Shown: piece by piece, positions 20,714 to 31,992 of the stretch
How positions within the stretch are numbered: the stretch's first letter is position 1
Layout: each line of letters opens with the position of its first letter
Source: Neckera pumila
Lineage: Eukaryota; Streptophyta; Bryopsida; Hypnales; Neckeraceae
Length of the DNA: 64,000 nt
Reading direction: 5' to 3'
Assembly: GCA_963969595.1 (NCBI GenBank)
Contig: OZ018409.1
Span: forward strand, 13,282,520-13,346,519
Made by a program: the position numbers and the translations under genes
The notes under the pieces: model-generated
Database searches by the model: none
What the model was told of the DNA's origin: nothing
The model's input: only the letters and a program-made list of their open reading frames with translations

Positions 20714-22786
20714 GGCACACCGAAGCAGGGCAACCACACACATTAAAATCCATCACCTCTCTTGCAAAATTGCCATGGGCGATTCATCGCGATCAATAGG
20801 CGCCCTACGTGAGGAAATTAGAAAAACAGCAAACCGGATGTCCCCAAAACGAACGTTGACATCCGACATCAACAAAGCCAAGACGTGCGAGCAACAATAT
20901 CTCAACCGACCAAAAGCAATACCGCCTAAACCTCTCCAGCGACCAACACAAACCCTAACAATCCATGATGGACACCCTGCCCGGGGAAATCCGACCGCAA
21001 ACGCCATAACAAATGCGTTTCAGTTGCAAAACCAGCGCTACTTGCAGAACAGAGCAACGAAAAGAGCTCACAAACAAATACAAAGAACAACCTCCGGCAC
21101 AACCCTAACACACGCTTACACGCTCACAACTGACGGCACACGCAACCAAACAGCACGAGATCGGGCTTGATGCAAAGGCAAGAGACGGGCGCAGCACCTG
21201 AAACCAAATCCTGGTATACCAACATGGTGAGGCAGCGGGAGATCCTCGGCAATGACGGGGCGGAGGGTGTGAAAGAGTGGAGCAGCGCCGCCATTGCCTT
21301 GCAGAGATGCTTCTCAGGGAGACAAATGTATTGAGAATAGGAAAACTAAATCAAATAGCAAAATATTATATAACCAAAGTATGCAATAAGAAAAGAGAGA
21401 TAATATATTCAGAGTAAAGTAAATATATACCAAGTAGAATAAATCTATAAATAGTTCTCTTCCTCTACTATTGGCCCAAGGGATCCTCTAATGAAAGTAA
21501 ACTAAAGTAAACTTTAGTGAACTACAAGTGGACACAGATCAAGATAAGATGTTTCAAAATCCCTAAAGGTTAGAGACTATGTTTTCACCAAAAACACTCC
21601 AAAACTGCCATTTCTAATACAAGTACCAAATTTTAGAGAAAGAACATTTTTTGACACATGTAACTATAGGATCTTGTAGTAAACTTGTTTGAAAATATGT
21701 AGAAAAAATTTCAGAATTTTCCACCCTGTGGATTGCAAGATATTAGCATTTGAATTGACAAAAAATGTTTTTTGGGCCCTGCAAAAAATCGGGCAGCTGC
21801 ACTTCACAAGGTCACATTTAAATGAAAAAATGCCCAAAATGGTGGTTATTCCTTGTATTCATTCTTCAAAGCAAGTTGGCTACATGCTTGAAAAATTTCA
21901 GATCATTTGGAATTATACAACATATAGGAAAAAAATATTAAATAGAAAGAAGTAGAGAATGATTCAAAATATGAAATTGTTAAGAATTTCATTATGGAAT
22001 TGAAAAATGTCAATCCCAACGGTTGTAATATTGCAATAAACAATATACATCCTATGTTTTTATTTTTTCAAAAAATATTAAAAAGTGAGTTAAATAAAAG
22101 ACTTCAAAGTTTATTTTAGAGTACTACGGAATCCATCACTGCCCGCAAATTAGAACACCTCATAATTTTCATCTCATAAATCAAAATGGAATAATTCAAA
22201 GCTTTACCCGTGTATAAAAATCTAAAGAACCAGTTTCAAATTTTTATTTTTTTAAAAAGTGATTTTTCAAAAAAAAATTGAGCTGCCCGCTGACTATTGA
22301 TAATGACATATCATCCAATAACTTTTTAACCATGTAGTCAAAAGTTTTGAAATTTTTTGGGCCTTAAAGCTACTCCTTGGGCACACATTGTGTGAAATCT
22401 TCAGAAAAAAACAATAAAATTTCCGTCCATAGTGAGCTGCCCAAAATTGCTATGTTGTCAAAAAATGCCGTTTGGTCCTTTAGGGGTTTAACAAAATGCC
22501 TGCCGAATTGAGAGTGGCGGCCGTCTATATCTCTCGTACGCATCTTGCATTGCACTACTTGAATTAGTTCTCTTCTCTATTGCTGCCGCTGCCGCGCGCT
22601 GCTGTCCATTTGTGATAGAGTTTATTGAGTGTAGCCTTTGGGCAAGTTCCTAATTCAAAGTTTGTTTTGGTCCTTCAGTTGGTGTTCTCTCTGTGGCTCA
22701 TTAGAGCACATTATATATCTGATTGGGCACCCCACTGAGGCATTATCACGTTTATTAGTATTGCATGTGCTGGTGCCAAAGTTAAA
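20714..22786 (-). pseudogene. Truncated TCTP copy: promoter, exon 1 and part of intron 1
   Basis: Exon 1 is intact at 21225-21198 and codes MLVYQDLVS plus one base, followed by a GTGCTG donor identical to the original. Exons 2-4 are absent because the duplication stops inside intron 1. The upstream region is split by a 1.17-kb insertion (21329-22498) located about 105 bp upstream of the start codon. Many differences from the original are C-to-T or G-to-A changes (CG to TG/CA), consistent with methylation-driven decay. Any transcript would not encode TCTP. Confidence 0.9.
21329..22498. mobile_element. Composite insertion in the TCTP copy, with a piggyBac-like MITE
   Basis: The original reads GACGAATGCCTGCCG; the copy has this split between AAATG (21324-21328) and a second AAATG (22494-22498), so the insertion of 1170 bp is flanked by a 5-bp repeat. 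The right part (about 21560-22486) is a piggyBac-like MITE in reverse orientation, with ends CCCTAAAGG and CCTTTAGGGG. The left 230 bp is AT-rich with AGTAAACT-like repeats and is unassigned. Whether the AAATG flank belongs to the outer element is unclear. Confidence 0.65.
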
Positions 22787-22996
22787 AAATAAAAAGTAAA
22801 AGTATTTTTTTAATTTTTAATTCGTATATAAAAATTTCAAAATTCAATGTCTTCTTTGTCTGTGAGTTGGAATGCCACGGAACAGCATCCCTCCTCACAA
22901 AGAGCTTTACATATGTACCAAGAATGTGACCGAGGGACACACAATTACTGAGATCTCACCACAACAAAGAAAAGAGAACAATACAAACAACTTTGT

Positions 22997-23628
22997 TTAA
23001 TTCCAAAATGACCCTGGAATTTCCTGAGCTTCTAGGAATGTGCTTTAAATTGAACAAAATGTCAATTTTTTTGTAAGCTGTATCAATTCTTTTTGAATTG
23101 TAACCGTATAAAATCAAACTAGACATGTTATAGATCACATTAGAACAGAAAACACAATAATATATCTTATGGATTGAAAGACTATAATGTTTGATCATGA
23201 GGGTGTTAAAACTATGAAAGTGATTTGAAGTCTTTTAATCCTCTTTTCACATGTCAAATCTAAAAAGTTGGTCACACAAAAAATACGAGGTTAAAGGGCC
23301 TAATATGCATAACCCCAATCAATTTATGACTTCTCAAAATCTATTTTATAATTTCTTTAAATGGATCTCTAATGTAATTTTTTCTCAAAGATCTAGTATA
23401 TTTGAAGCTCATTCCCAAGAGCCCTCAACACTAAGGAAAGTCAAGATTGCAAAGGACCCCCGTGCACAAAATCTTGAATAGAAAATTCATAATCAAAATT
23501 CATAATGCTGAAACTAAACTTCAAAAAGAATTTTTCAAAAATATAAAAATAATAATTTGGTAAGGTTTTATTTAACTTCAAAAATTGGTCAAGGACACCT
23601 TCTATTCTTACGGTCATTTTGGGGTTAA
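22997..23628 (-). mobile_element. piggyBac-like MITE with exact TTAA duplication
   Basis: The copy reads CTTTGTTTAA, then the element, then TTAAGGTATGGACTAG. The original reads CTTTGTTTAAGGTATGGACTAG at 13723-13744 with a single TTAA. The element body (23001-23624, 624 bp) begins TTCCAAAATGACC and ends GGTCATTTTGGGG, inverted repeats apart from the two outermost bases. It belongs to the short subfamily of 10053-10696. Confidence 0.93.
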
Positions 23629-23702
23629 GGTATGGACTAGTGTGTTGTGTACCATTGCCACAATATGAGTAAAAGCAGGAGTAAACGTAATTGCCTAATC
23701 TT

Positions 23703-24634
23703 TTAACCCTGAAAGGACTAAACGACGTTTTTTGCAACATAGCGATTTTGGGCAGTTCACTATGAACGAAAGTTTTATTTTTTTTTCTTTGAAATTTTTA
23801 TACAACATGTGCCCGAGGAGTAGCTTTAAGGCCCAACAATTTTCAGAACTTTTGTCTATATATTTAAAAAATTATTGGATGAAATGTCATTTTCAACATT
23901 TGGTGAGTAGCTCAAAAATTTCTAAAAAAATCACTTTTTAAAAAAATAAAAATTTGAAATTGGTCTTATAGATTTACATGTGTATGTAAAGCTTTGAATC
24001 ATTCCATTTTTATTTATGAGATGAAATTTATGAGTTGTTCTAGTTTGCGGGCATTATGGATTCCCTACTCTAAAATGAACTTTGGAGTTCTTTATTTAAC
24101 TCAATTTTTAATATTTTTCAAAAAAAATAAAAGCATAGGATGTATGTTGTTTATTACAACATTACAACCGTTGGGATTGACATTTTATAATTCCATAATT
24201 AAATTTTTAACAATTTAGTATTTTGAATCATTTTCTACTTTTTTCTACTTACTATTTTATTCCTATGTGTTGTGCAATTCCAAATAATTTGAAATTTTTC
24301 AAACATGTAGCCAACTTGCTTTGAAGAATGAATCCAAAGAGTTACCACCATTTTAGACATTTCTTTATATAAATGTGACCTTGTAAAGTGCAGCTGCCTG
24401 TTTTTTTGCAGGGCCAAAAAAAGTTTTTTTGTCAATTCAAATGCTATTATCTTGCAATCTACATGGTGGAAAATTCTGAAATTTTTTCCACATCTTCTCA
24501 AACCAGTGCATTAGAAGATCCTATGATAATATGTGTCCAAAAATGTTTTTTTCCTAAAATTTGGCACTTGTATTAGAAATGACAGTTTTGGAATAGTTTT
24601 GGTGAAAACATAGTCAAAAACCTTTAGGGGTTAA
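23703..24634 (+). mobile_element. piggyBac-like MITE with an empty site in the paralogous segment
   Basis: The body (23707-24630, 924 bp) begins CCCTGAAAGGAC and ends CCTTTAGGGG, with TTAA on both sides. The paralogous sequence at 13791-13810 reads ATCTTTTGATTCACCAG, with one copy of the target (TTGA, one base from TTAA). Its interior defines the subfamily shared with 3818-5218, 21560-22486, 42873-43779 and 46407-46800. Confidence 0.9.
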
Positions 24635-24822
24635 TTCACCAGAAACTTCAAAATTCAATATTTATACTGTCGTGAGTTGGAATGCCACAAAACAAAGTCC
24701 ATGCACTCCTTCTCACTGAGGGCTTTCCAACGGTACCAAAAATGTGATTGGAGGACGCACTGTCCTTAGAGATCTTAGTCACTGTATAAAACAAAATAAA
24801 ACAAAACAACAAACAACTTAAC

Positions 24823-25747
24823 TTAACCCCTAAAGGCCCAAGGCCTTTTTTCTGCCAAAAAACACCAAAAATTGCCATATTTATAGCAAAGAGTGAAAAA
24901 AAAATTAGAAAATGTTTTTTTTGCATATCTAACCATAGGATTTTACACCTAACTAGTATGAGAATGTAAAGAAAAAAAATTCAAAATTTTTGACCGCACA
25001 AATTGCAAGATATTTGCTTTCAAAGTGAAGAAAACAAGTTTTTCAGCACATTGAGAGACTGTTTTTTCTTACTTTGAACAGTTTTAACTTAAAATTTTAG
25101 CACTACAGAGTTTTGAGCTTTAACTGTTTATAGTGGAGAATTGAGTTGAGAATCCAACAAAAAAAAAAATATTCAAAAAAACTTAATTTTCATTATTAAA
25201 AAAATAATTAAGTAGAAGTAGGTACAAGGTAGAAGGAAAATCTAAAATATTCATATATTTTTGATGGAATTAAAATGCACTAATCACAATGGTGAGATTA
25301 TTCTAGAAAGTAAACTAAACCATATAAAAAAAATTTGCAAAATTTGCAAAATTGCATTTAGAAATGAATCCTACAAGTTATTTTTTTCAAAAAGATGCTC
25401 TAACTACCCGAAAAACAAGAATGTCCATAACTTTCTCAAAACAAATCCAAATGAAATGAATCAAAGATTTTTAGATAGAAAAAAATGTAATCTATGAAAA
25501 AAAAATACTTTGAAAAAAAAATTTTGCAAATTTTTTTGTGCAGCCCACCGTCCCCTATTTTGAGCTTATTTGGTCATAACTTTTGTTCCCGGGCACCGAT
25601 TGTGAAAAAAATTATATTTCCACAAAGCTAATCAACTTTTCTATCTCCCAAAAAAGTTTCACAAAATTAGGAGAAAATTTCAGCTAGTAGGTACCTGCCC
25701 AAAAACGTATTTGTCCCCTGAAGGGACAATGGTCATTTAGGGGTTAA
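24823..25747 (-). mobile_element. piggyBac-like MITE (917 bp)
   Basis: TTAA lies at 24823-24826 and 25744-25747. The ends are CCCCTAAAGGCCCAAGGCC and GGACAATGGTCATTTAGGGG. The element is in reverse orientation relative to 5468-6387. The paralogous place in the original (near 13965-13985) lacks it, but that junction has diverged too much to give an exact empty site. Confidence 0.85.
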
Positions 25748-26413
25748 ATTATGGATAATAATGTGCCCTATTCCATTCCCATAGAAATAAGAATAATTTT
25801 CTAATTTTTTATTCCATAATAAAAACTTTGAAATTCAATAACTTTCACATCATAGATCTAACCGGCACAAAACAAAGCCCATGCACCCCTCTTCCTAGAA
25901 AGCTTTCTAATGGTACCAAGAACAAGACCAAAGCATGCACAGTTCCGGAGATCTTATCGTAACAAATAATGAAAACAAAACAAACAGATTAACTTAAGGT
26001 AATGGAGACTAGTATGCCCCATGCCATTGCTACAACCAAAATAAAAGTGAATATAATTTTCTAATTGTTTAATTTATAAAATCTTTGAAATTCAATAACT
26101 TTCACATTGGAGGTCCAAATGCTATAAAACTAAGCCTGTGCACCCCTTGTCACAAAGCGTTTTCCACTGGTGGTCATACAGTGGCATGTGCCGTTGCAAC
26201 AATGTAATCAATTAAATATAAAAGAAATTTTATAATTTTATAATTCATAAAAAAATTGAAATTAAATATCTTTTTGATCCTAACTCAAACAAAGCCCTTG
26301 CATCCCTTGTTGTAGAGGACTTTCTAACAGTACTTAGAACTTGATTGGAAGGCATGCGCTTCCAAAGATCTCAACGTGACAAACCAAATAAACAGCTTAA
26401 CCTATGGTATGGA

Positions 26414-27277
26414 TTTCATCCCTAATAAAGTCCCATTGTCCCCTCGCGGGACATCCTGAATTTTGGGCAGGCTCCTACAGCCTCAATATTCATCATGATT
26501 TTTTGAAACTGCTATGAAGATAGAAAAACACATTAGCATTTTGGAAATACAATTTTAATTTCAATTGGTGCTTGGGAGCAAAAGTTATGGTACAAAAGGT
26601 CCTTCTTCTTGGTACGGCAATCAGAAACCTCCTCATACAAAATCATTTTAGAAAACTTTTAAATTTTTTTTATCATAGATTGTAATTTTATCTATATGGA
26701 AAGCTTAAATTATTCCATTTGGATTTGCTATGTGAAAGTTATGGATAATCTTGTTTTTTAGGCAATTAGTGCAGATCTTCTTGAAAAAACAACATAGGAA
26801 TCATTTATGAATGCAATTTTAAAAAATTTAAAAAAAATTGTTTGCCAAGGTTAAGTTTTCTTGCTAAAACAATCTCACCATTGGGATTCTAGTGTTTCAA
26901 TCCCATTTTAGAGCTATCAAAGAATGTTATTTTTTTTTAATCTTTTTTTCTAGACTTTTACTTCAATTTTTGAATACAAAAAAATTTAAATTCAAAGTTC
27001 GTAGTACAAATTTTTTCCACAAATGGCAATCAATGTTATGTGAAATTGCAAGCTAGTGTGCAGAAATCTAATTTTTTCCAACTTTGAATGCTAATATTTC
27101 CCAATTTAATTGTCAAACTTTATGAAATTTTACCACATGATTTGAGACAAGCAAAGTACAAGACCCTATAGTTAGATTGTAATAAAAATAAAGATGCTTT
27201 CTTGGATGAACGCAACAGAATTGGTAGTTTTGAGTCAATTTTGACAAAAAAAATGGCCTTGGGAGTTTAGGGGTTAA
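26414..27277 (+). mobile_element. Diverged piggyBac-like MITE, paralogue of 14862-15787
   Basis: The right end is well kept (GGCCTTGGGAGTTTAGGGG then TTAA); the left end is eroded (TCCCTAATAAAGTCCC). Alignment with 14862-15787 is collinear, so both derive from one insertion before the segmental duplication. Confidence 0.8.
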
Positions 27278-27862
27278 GGTATAGATAGACAAGTATAGGC
27301 TTATACCGTTGCTACAATATAATAAAATAAATATGAAAATAACTATCTAATTTTTTAATTCACAACAAATTTGAAACTCAATATCTTTCCTACCATAAGT
27401 CAGAATGCCACAAAACCAAGTCCATACAACCCTCCTAGTTGCAGAGAGCTTTCTCACAATACCACAAGTGCAACCGGGGGACGTATGATCTTACAAATCT
27501 CATTGTAACAAACAAAACAAAACAAACAAACAAACAAACAAACAAATTTGAGGTATAGACAAGTGTGCCATGTGTCATTGCCACAACCAACAAAATGAAA
27601 GTAATAATATTTTGTTCATTTTTTCATTTATAAAAACTTTGAAATTTAGTATCTTCTATACACAAAGGAGTGCAAGGGTTTTGTTGCGGTGTGAGAGGTT
27701 GTGTTTTTGATACAAATAGAAAGCTTTAAGCATGAAGGAATATAAGGGCTTTGTTTTGTGACGTTTGGACATGCAATTTGAAAGTTACGTTTTTTCCAAA
27801 ATAAAAGATAATTTAATTCAATTTTTTAATTTATTAAAACTTTGAAACTCCATAATTTTCAC

Positions 27863-28524
27863 ATCACAAGTCAAAACACCACAAACAAAATCCGTGCACT
27901 CTTCCTCGTGGAGAGCTTTTCAATGGTACTAAGAATGTAGCCAAGGGACTCACAATTTCTTCGATCTCACCGTTTCAAGCAAACAAAACAAACAAACAAC
28001 TTAATTTATTCCTTGTAATCTTTTATTTTTTCCTTGGTTTAAAATTAATATCTTGTGGTTCAAGTGTTGCAAAGGTGTGTTATTGCCCCGTTCATTGCTT
28101 TGTGTTTTGTCATAATATTTTTACATTGGATTATGACTTTTTCAAAAGTTTTAGAAGTCTAAGTTTTACAACAATTTAATCCAGTTACTTGACCTTGACA
28201 AAAACTTCGTGAGTATCTCAAAAGCCCTCGTTGGCCTCATATACTGTATTGTCTCAAATTTAATCAGTAACAAACTACAGATTGCAATAACACAAGTTTA
28301 AAGCTTGCACAGTAGTAATAATCTTACAAACTGCCTATTTGACCCCCATATTATAAATAACTTAAACATTTGAGCGTAATGGTATAATTATCTTGCCAAA
28401 ATCAAATTACAGTAAAAAGATATTTACTTTTCAAAATAGGGACATTGTTGCCCTAACATTGAAATCTCTACAGGGGGAATTGTGAAACATTTTTGTAGAT
28501 CCATATCCGTCCATTCATTTGTAC
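27863..28524. other. AT-rich DNA, no gene recognised
   Basis: A last partial satellite unit runs to about 28005. The remainder shows no coding or repeat structure that I can name. Confidence 0.4.
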
Positions 28525-28765
28525 CAATAAAATAGGCTGTTTTGTTTTGTTTTGTTTGCTTATTACGTTGAGATCTCCTGAACCATGCATCCCCTAGTCG
28601 TATTCTTGGTACTGTTGGAAAGCTCTCGGCGAGGAGGGGTGAACAGGCTTTATTTTGTGGTGTTGGGACCTACAGTGTGAAAGATATTGAATTTCAAAAA
28701 AAAAAATATGAATTAAAAAATTAAAAAAATTACTTTTACTTTTATTTTGATTGTTGCAACAGTAC
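28525..28765 (-). repeat. Solo satellite unit in inverted orientation
   Basis: Reverse complement of the satellite unit: TTTTGTTTTGTTTG near 28540, GAGATCTC near 28570, GGAAAGCTCTC near 28618, GAATTTCAA near 28688 and CTTTTACTTTTATTTTG near 28735. It lies outside the main array and points the other way. Confidence 0.75.
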
Positions 28766-29499
28766 AAAGCACACTAGTGCTTGTTGAAGGAAAGATGTGC
28801 ATATGAATGTTTCTTATATATCTCTGCATTTGAATTAAAAAAATTCATCACCAATGTTTTTCAATGAATTATATCATATAAAACCATTAAAATTGAATGA
28901 AAAAATTCACCAAATATAGACTTTTGGTTTTTTGAAATTGAAGTTTGGTATGCTTGATTCGGATGCATAAGAAGTGAGTGTTAATCATACAAGATGAAAA
29001 ATTCCAATTCTTTTCTATACTATGAAAAAAAATTTAAATGGCAGAATAGGCAATTTGTAAGATTATCAACTGGTATTGTACATGATTTTCATGAGTTTAT
29101 TAGAGTCTCCATAGTGTAAGGAGATATATTTCATTGAGTGTTTGAAGGTATTGAATCGAGGAAGTAATTGGACACAATTCATTTCTTAGTCTCCCCTTTT
29201 AGTTTTGCTGGAAAATTGTTTCAATCGTCCATCAAAGTATATTAATTTCCGGAATGTTTGATGCAATCGTTTATCCTTGTTTATTTTTTGACGATCTGTG
29301 CTGTTGTGTGTGACCACAAGGTTAATTTTCATGAATGTGTGTATGCAAATTCTGATTTCATCATCTATTTTATTTTTTTGTAGGCCATCATCTCCATTGA
29401 AAAATCCTAATCATTGATTTTTGAATCGTTAAGATGTATTACATTATATTATTTTAGAACAAATAATGATGATGTCTTTTGAGTGGATAGGATTATCAG
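28766..29499. other. AT-rich DNA, no gene recognised
   Basis: Only short frames without recognisable similarity. No repeat match elsewhere in the window was seen. Confidence 0.4.
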
Positions 29500-30070
29500 T
29501 GAGACAAAGATAGTTTTCAATTAGTTTTTATTACCCCCCCTTCTTGTATTTTCACAGGGCTCGGTTTATTCAAACCCCCACTGGCCTGGCTGATCCTCCA
29601 CTCTAAACATGCCATTTGTTATTTTTTGCACTCGGTCATATAAAATTGTACTTACAAACTGTATGATTAAAATTGATGTCATTGCCAATTTGGGGTGGGG
29701 GGGGAGGGGGAGGGGAATGTCCATTTTTTTTGTTTATACAAAATTGTAGAAGGAAAAATCAATTTCTCTTTTTGCAATGGTAGCATTTTTGTAAATTGTT
29801 TTTCCTATGTATTGTACAAAATACATAGTATTTATTTTAACAAATTTACAACTTCACAATTAGACAAGTATTTTCTAGATTGACTTTGCTGAGCAATCGA
29901 TATAGGTTAATGTTTGAAAATATTTCCGTATCTGTCTTCTATATATGTATATGTATCCCCAAGTATCCATATTCCATAGTATCCGTATCCATATTATTTA
30001 TTTTTCAAAATCAATGGTGTTGGAGGAAGAGGATTCTTGTTTACAAAATTAACGGTCCTCAATTTTTACA
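29500..30070. repeat. Dispersed repeat with G-run and TATCC motifs
   Basis: This shares its make-up with the nested insertion at 4369-4964: a C-run near 29533, a long G-run at 29692-29715, TATCC/TATCCGTATCC motifs near 29925-30000, and a TGGTGTTGGAGGAAGAGG block near 30016. The match supports a dispersed family with unknown ends. The G-run has four or more tracts of at least four guanines. Confidence 0.55.
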
Positions 30071-30116
30071 AAGAGGAAGGGTGTGCTAATTGCAACCTGA
30101 ATCTAGATGCATCACC

Positions 30117-30337
30117 ACAATAGATAGTGTGCCTTGTTCTGTTCCCACAACCAAAATAAAAATAAAAATAAAAATAATTTTCTAATTTTTTTAATTCATA
30201 AAAAATTCAAAATTCAATATCTTTCACATTGTAGGTTCAAATACCACAAAACAAAGTTTGTGCACCCCTCTTCACAGAGAGCTTTTTGACAGAACCGAGA
30301 ACATGACTGGAAGACGCACAAACAACTTCATCTAGTC
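30117..30337 (+). repeat. Solo satellite unit, direct orientation
   Basis: This carries the unit landmarks in order: AATAGATAGTGTGCC, repeated AAAATAAAAATAAAA, a TTCAAAATTCAATATC block, ATACCACAAAACAAAG and AGAGAGCTTTTTGAC. It is a single diverged copy outside the main arrays. Confidence 0.75.
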
Positions 30338-31074
30338 CTTAACTGCCCAATTGACTATATATGGTCGGTCCAAAATTTTAGGCTCATTTTGGTGCGGGAA
30401 ATTAAATTCCTTTGACCAATTTAAAGTTTTTACGGGTAGTACTGATAACAATTTCAAGCTTTTCTTTTTCACTGAAAAAAGGTAAATATTTGATTTTTGA
30501 GAGGTCCTCAAAGGCATATATGTACCATTAATGGAAAAGTAAAGCTTGTGCATTTTACTTTATTTCCCGGCTTTGAGCAAAGGCTAACAATTTCACTTGA
30601 TTTGAGATCTAAAATATTATGCTTATCCAGTTGTTTTGAAAATGGTCCCAATGGAAAGAGTAAAATGTTTTTGTGATTTTACCAATGAAGATTTAATTAT
30701 GCAAGTCGGTTGATTTGGAGTTATTTGTGATTTCTATTTATTAAAAAAACATGCATTTCAGCAATTGCAAGGTGGATTGTATAATGAATTTGATAGCTAT
30801 TAATGTGAAATTTGTTTTTTTGAAACAGCATTTTATTGTGCTAACACTATTTGTAGTTGTTCATGTCACCTCCAATCCCAAAAAACTTATACATGCAAAT
30901 TTCTGAAACATTGTGAGAAGGGACAACATACTAAAAATAGAAAATGTACATAAATCTCACAACTCCTATGCAATTTTGCATTCAAAATTGGTATACATAC
31001 AAATAAGCAAGCTCTTCAAACATCAATATGGTTAGCTTTTGAAAGAAGATCAACTTGCTTCATTGGGGATAACT
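30338..31074. other. Intergenic DNA, no gene recognised
   Basis: A start resembling a MITE end (CCTTAACTGCCCAATTGAC near 30336) has no matching partner that I could find. No gene is supported. Confidence 0.35.
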
Positions 31075-31649
31075 AAAGTAAACCAGCCCATTGTGGTTAG
31101 AATTAGGAGTCTACCCTCATGTCGTTGCTAAAAATTTTCAAATGTTTTTCCACACAAAGACAAGTGTGAGAGAGTGAGGACATTTGAAATTATATTTTTT
31201 GGACCAAGTATGAATTAGTTCTGAATTTCTGAAGTGATCTGTCCAAAAGAGCCAGTAGAATATCCTATAACCAACAAAAAGTGTATCCAATATGCTCTTC
31301 TTAATCACCTAAAGTGGTCACAATAATTTCTAATGTAGAAGGCCATAAAAAGTCACTTCCTACCAGTGTTTTTTTTTGGACAAGTGTCTCCAGAAGCCTC
31401 CAAACCACTGGAGCAAATCTGGAGGGAGGGCGTCCAACAGGCTGAAACAGTCTGACAAGTGCGAAATTTCGCCCAAAAAAACCCCGCTGCTTCCTACAAT
31501 GATTTACACTGAAAAAGCAAGTGTTCCTAATGAGGTCACTAATCACTCCATTGGTGTCAAGTTAGACATTGATTGTGGCCAAAAAAACTGTCATGGGGTC
31601 ATTAGGTGTCCACTATGGGTCATCTGACCACAATGGGCTCGTCTACCTT
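31075..31649 (+). mobile_element. AAGGTA-ended inverted-repeat element, copy 1, carrying a nested hAT MITE
   Basis: The left end AAAGTAAACCAGCCCATTG and the right end read inward AAGGTAGACGAGCCCATTG form inverted repeats of about 28 bp (through GTGGTCAGA). The element is 575 bp; removing the nested 126-bp hAT MITE and its 8-bp target copy leaves 441 bp, matching copy 2 (443 bp). Copy 2 lies 344 bp away in the opposite orientation. Flanking duplication is ambiguous (ACT on both sides). No transposase is present and the superfamily is unassigned. Confidence 0.82.
31364..31489. mobile_element. hAT-type MITE with perfect 8-bp target duplication
   Basis: The 126-bp insertion is flanked by CTTCCTAC at 31356-31363 and again at 31490-31497. 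It begins CAGTGTTTTTTTTGG; its right end read inward begins CAGCGGGGTTTTTTTGGG. The homologous place in copy 2 (near 32143-32155, reverse strand) is a clean empty site with a single CTTCCTAC. An 8-bp duplication with CAGNG ends identifies the hAT superfamily. Confidence 0.92.
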
Positions 31650-31992
31650 ACTCTTCCATTGGCCCTCTTGGGCAGGCTCTGTACAGTACAACAATCGTAA
31701 CTGCCATACCGTTTTTTTTATTCTACCTGTGACCCCTGCTCAACCCTTCTAACCGACCACTGCTTCAGTTTGTCATGTGTCTGAGCCAGTCAGGTCAGCC
31801 ATTTGTTTTAGAGCTAAACATCTCCAGGTTTCAACAAAGTTTTCATACAGCTGCAATTCGATAGATAAATTGAGGCGAAGAACGTGATTAATTTGCTAGA
31901 TTTAATGGAGTCAATTTGTCGATAAGTTAACCCTTAAGTGCCTTAAGCCTTTCCAAGTGTGTTTTTTCTACGAGAATACAACATGGACTTAT

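Larger units (their letters stand above)
20714..27862 (+). repeat. Segmental duplication of 12620-16325
   Basis: The sequence is collinear with the TCTP 5' region and its satellite array, in the same orientation. The left breakpoint is in TCTP intron 1, about 33 bp from exon 2 (GCACACCGAA near 20717 and 12621). The right breakpoint is near 16325/27862 after a shared ACTTTGAAACTCCATAATTTT. The copy is longer because of four insertions (21329-22498, 22997-23628, 23703-24634, 24823-25747), while it lacks the CACTA MITE of the original. Confidence 0.9.
22787..27862 (+). repeat. Second copy of the satellite-like array
   Basis: The roughly 245-bp units follow the truncated TCTP copy in the same order as at 13503-16330. 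Between them lie MITEs at 22997-23628, 23703-24634, 24823-25747 and 26414-27277. A run of eight AAAC-type units is near 27505-27545. Confidence 0.8.

Noticed and set aside
30336..30365. Possible left end of another TTAA element (CCTTAACTGCCCAATTG)
   Set aside because: No matching inverted end was found within 2 kb and no similar copy elsewhere in the window.
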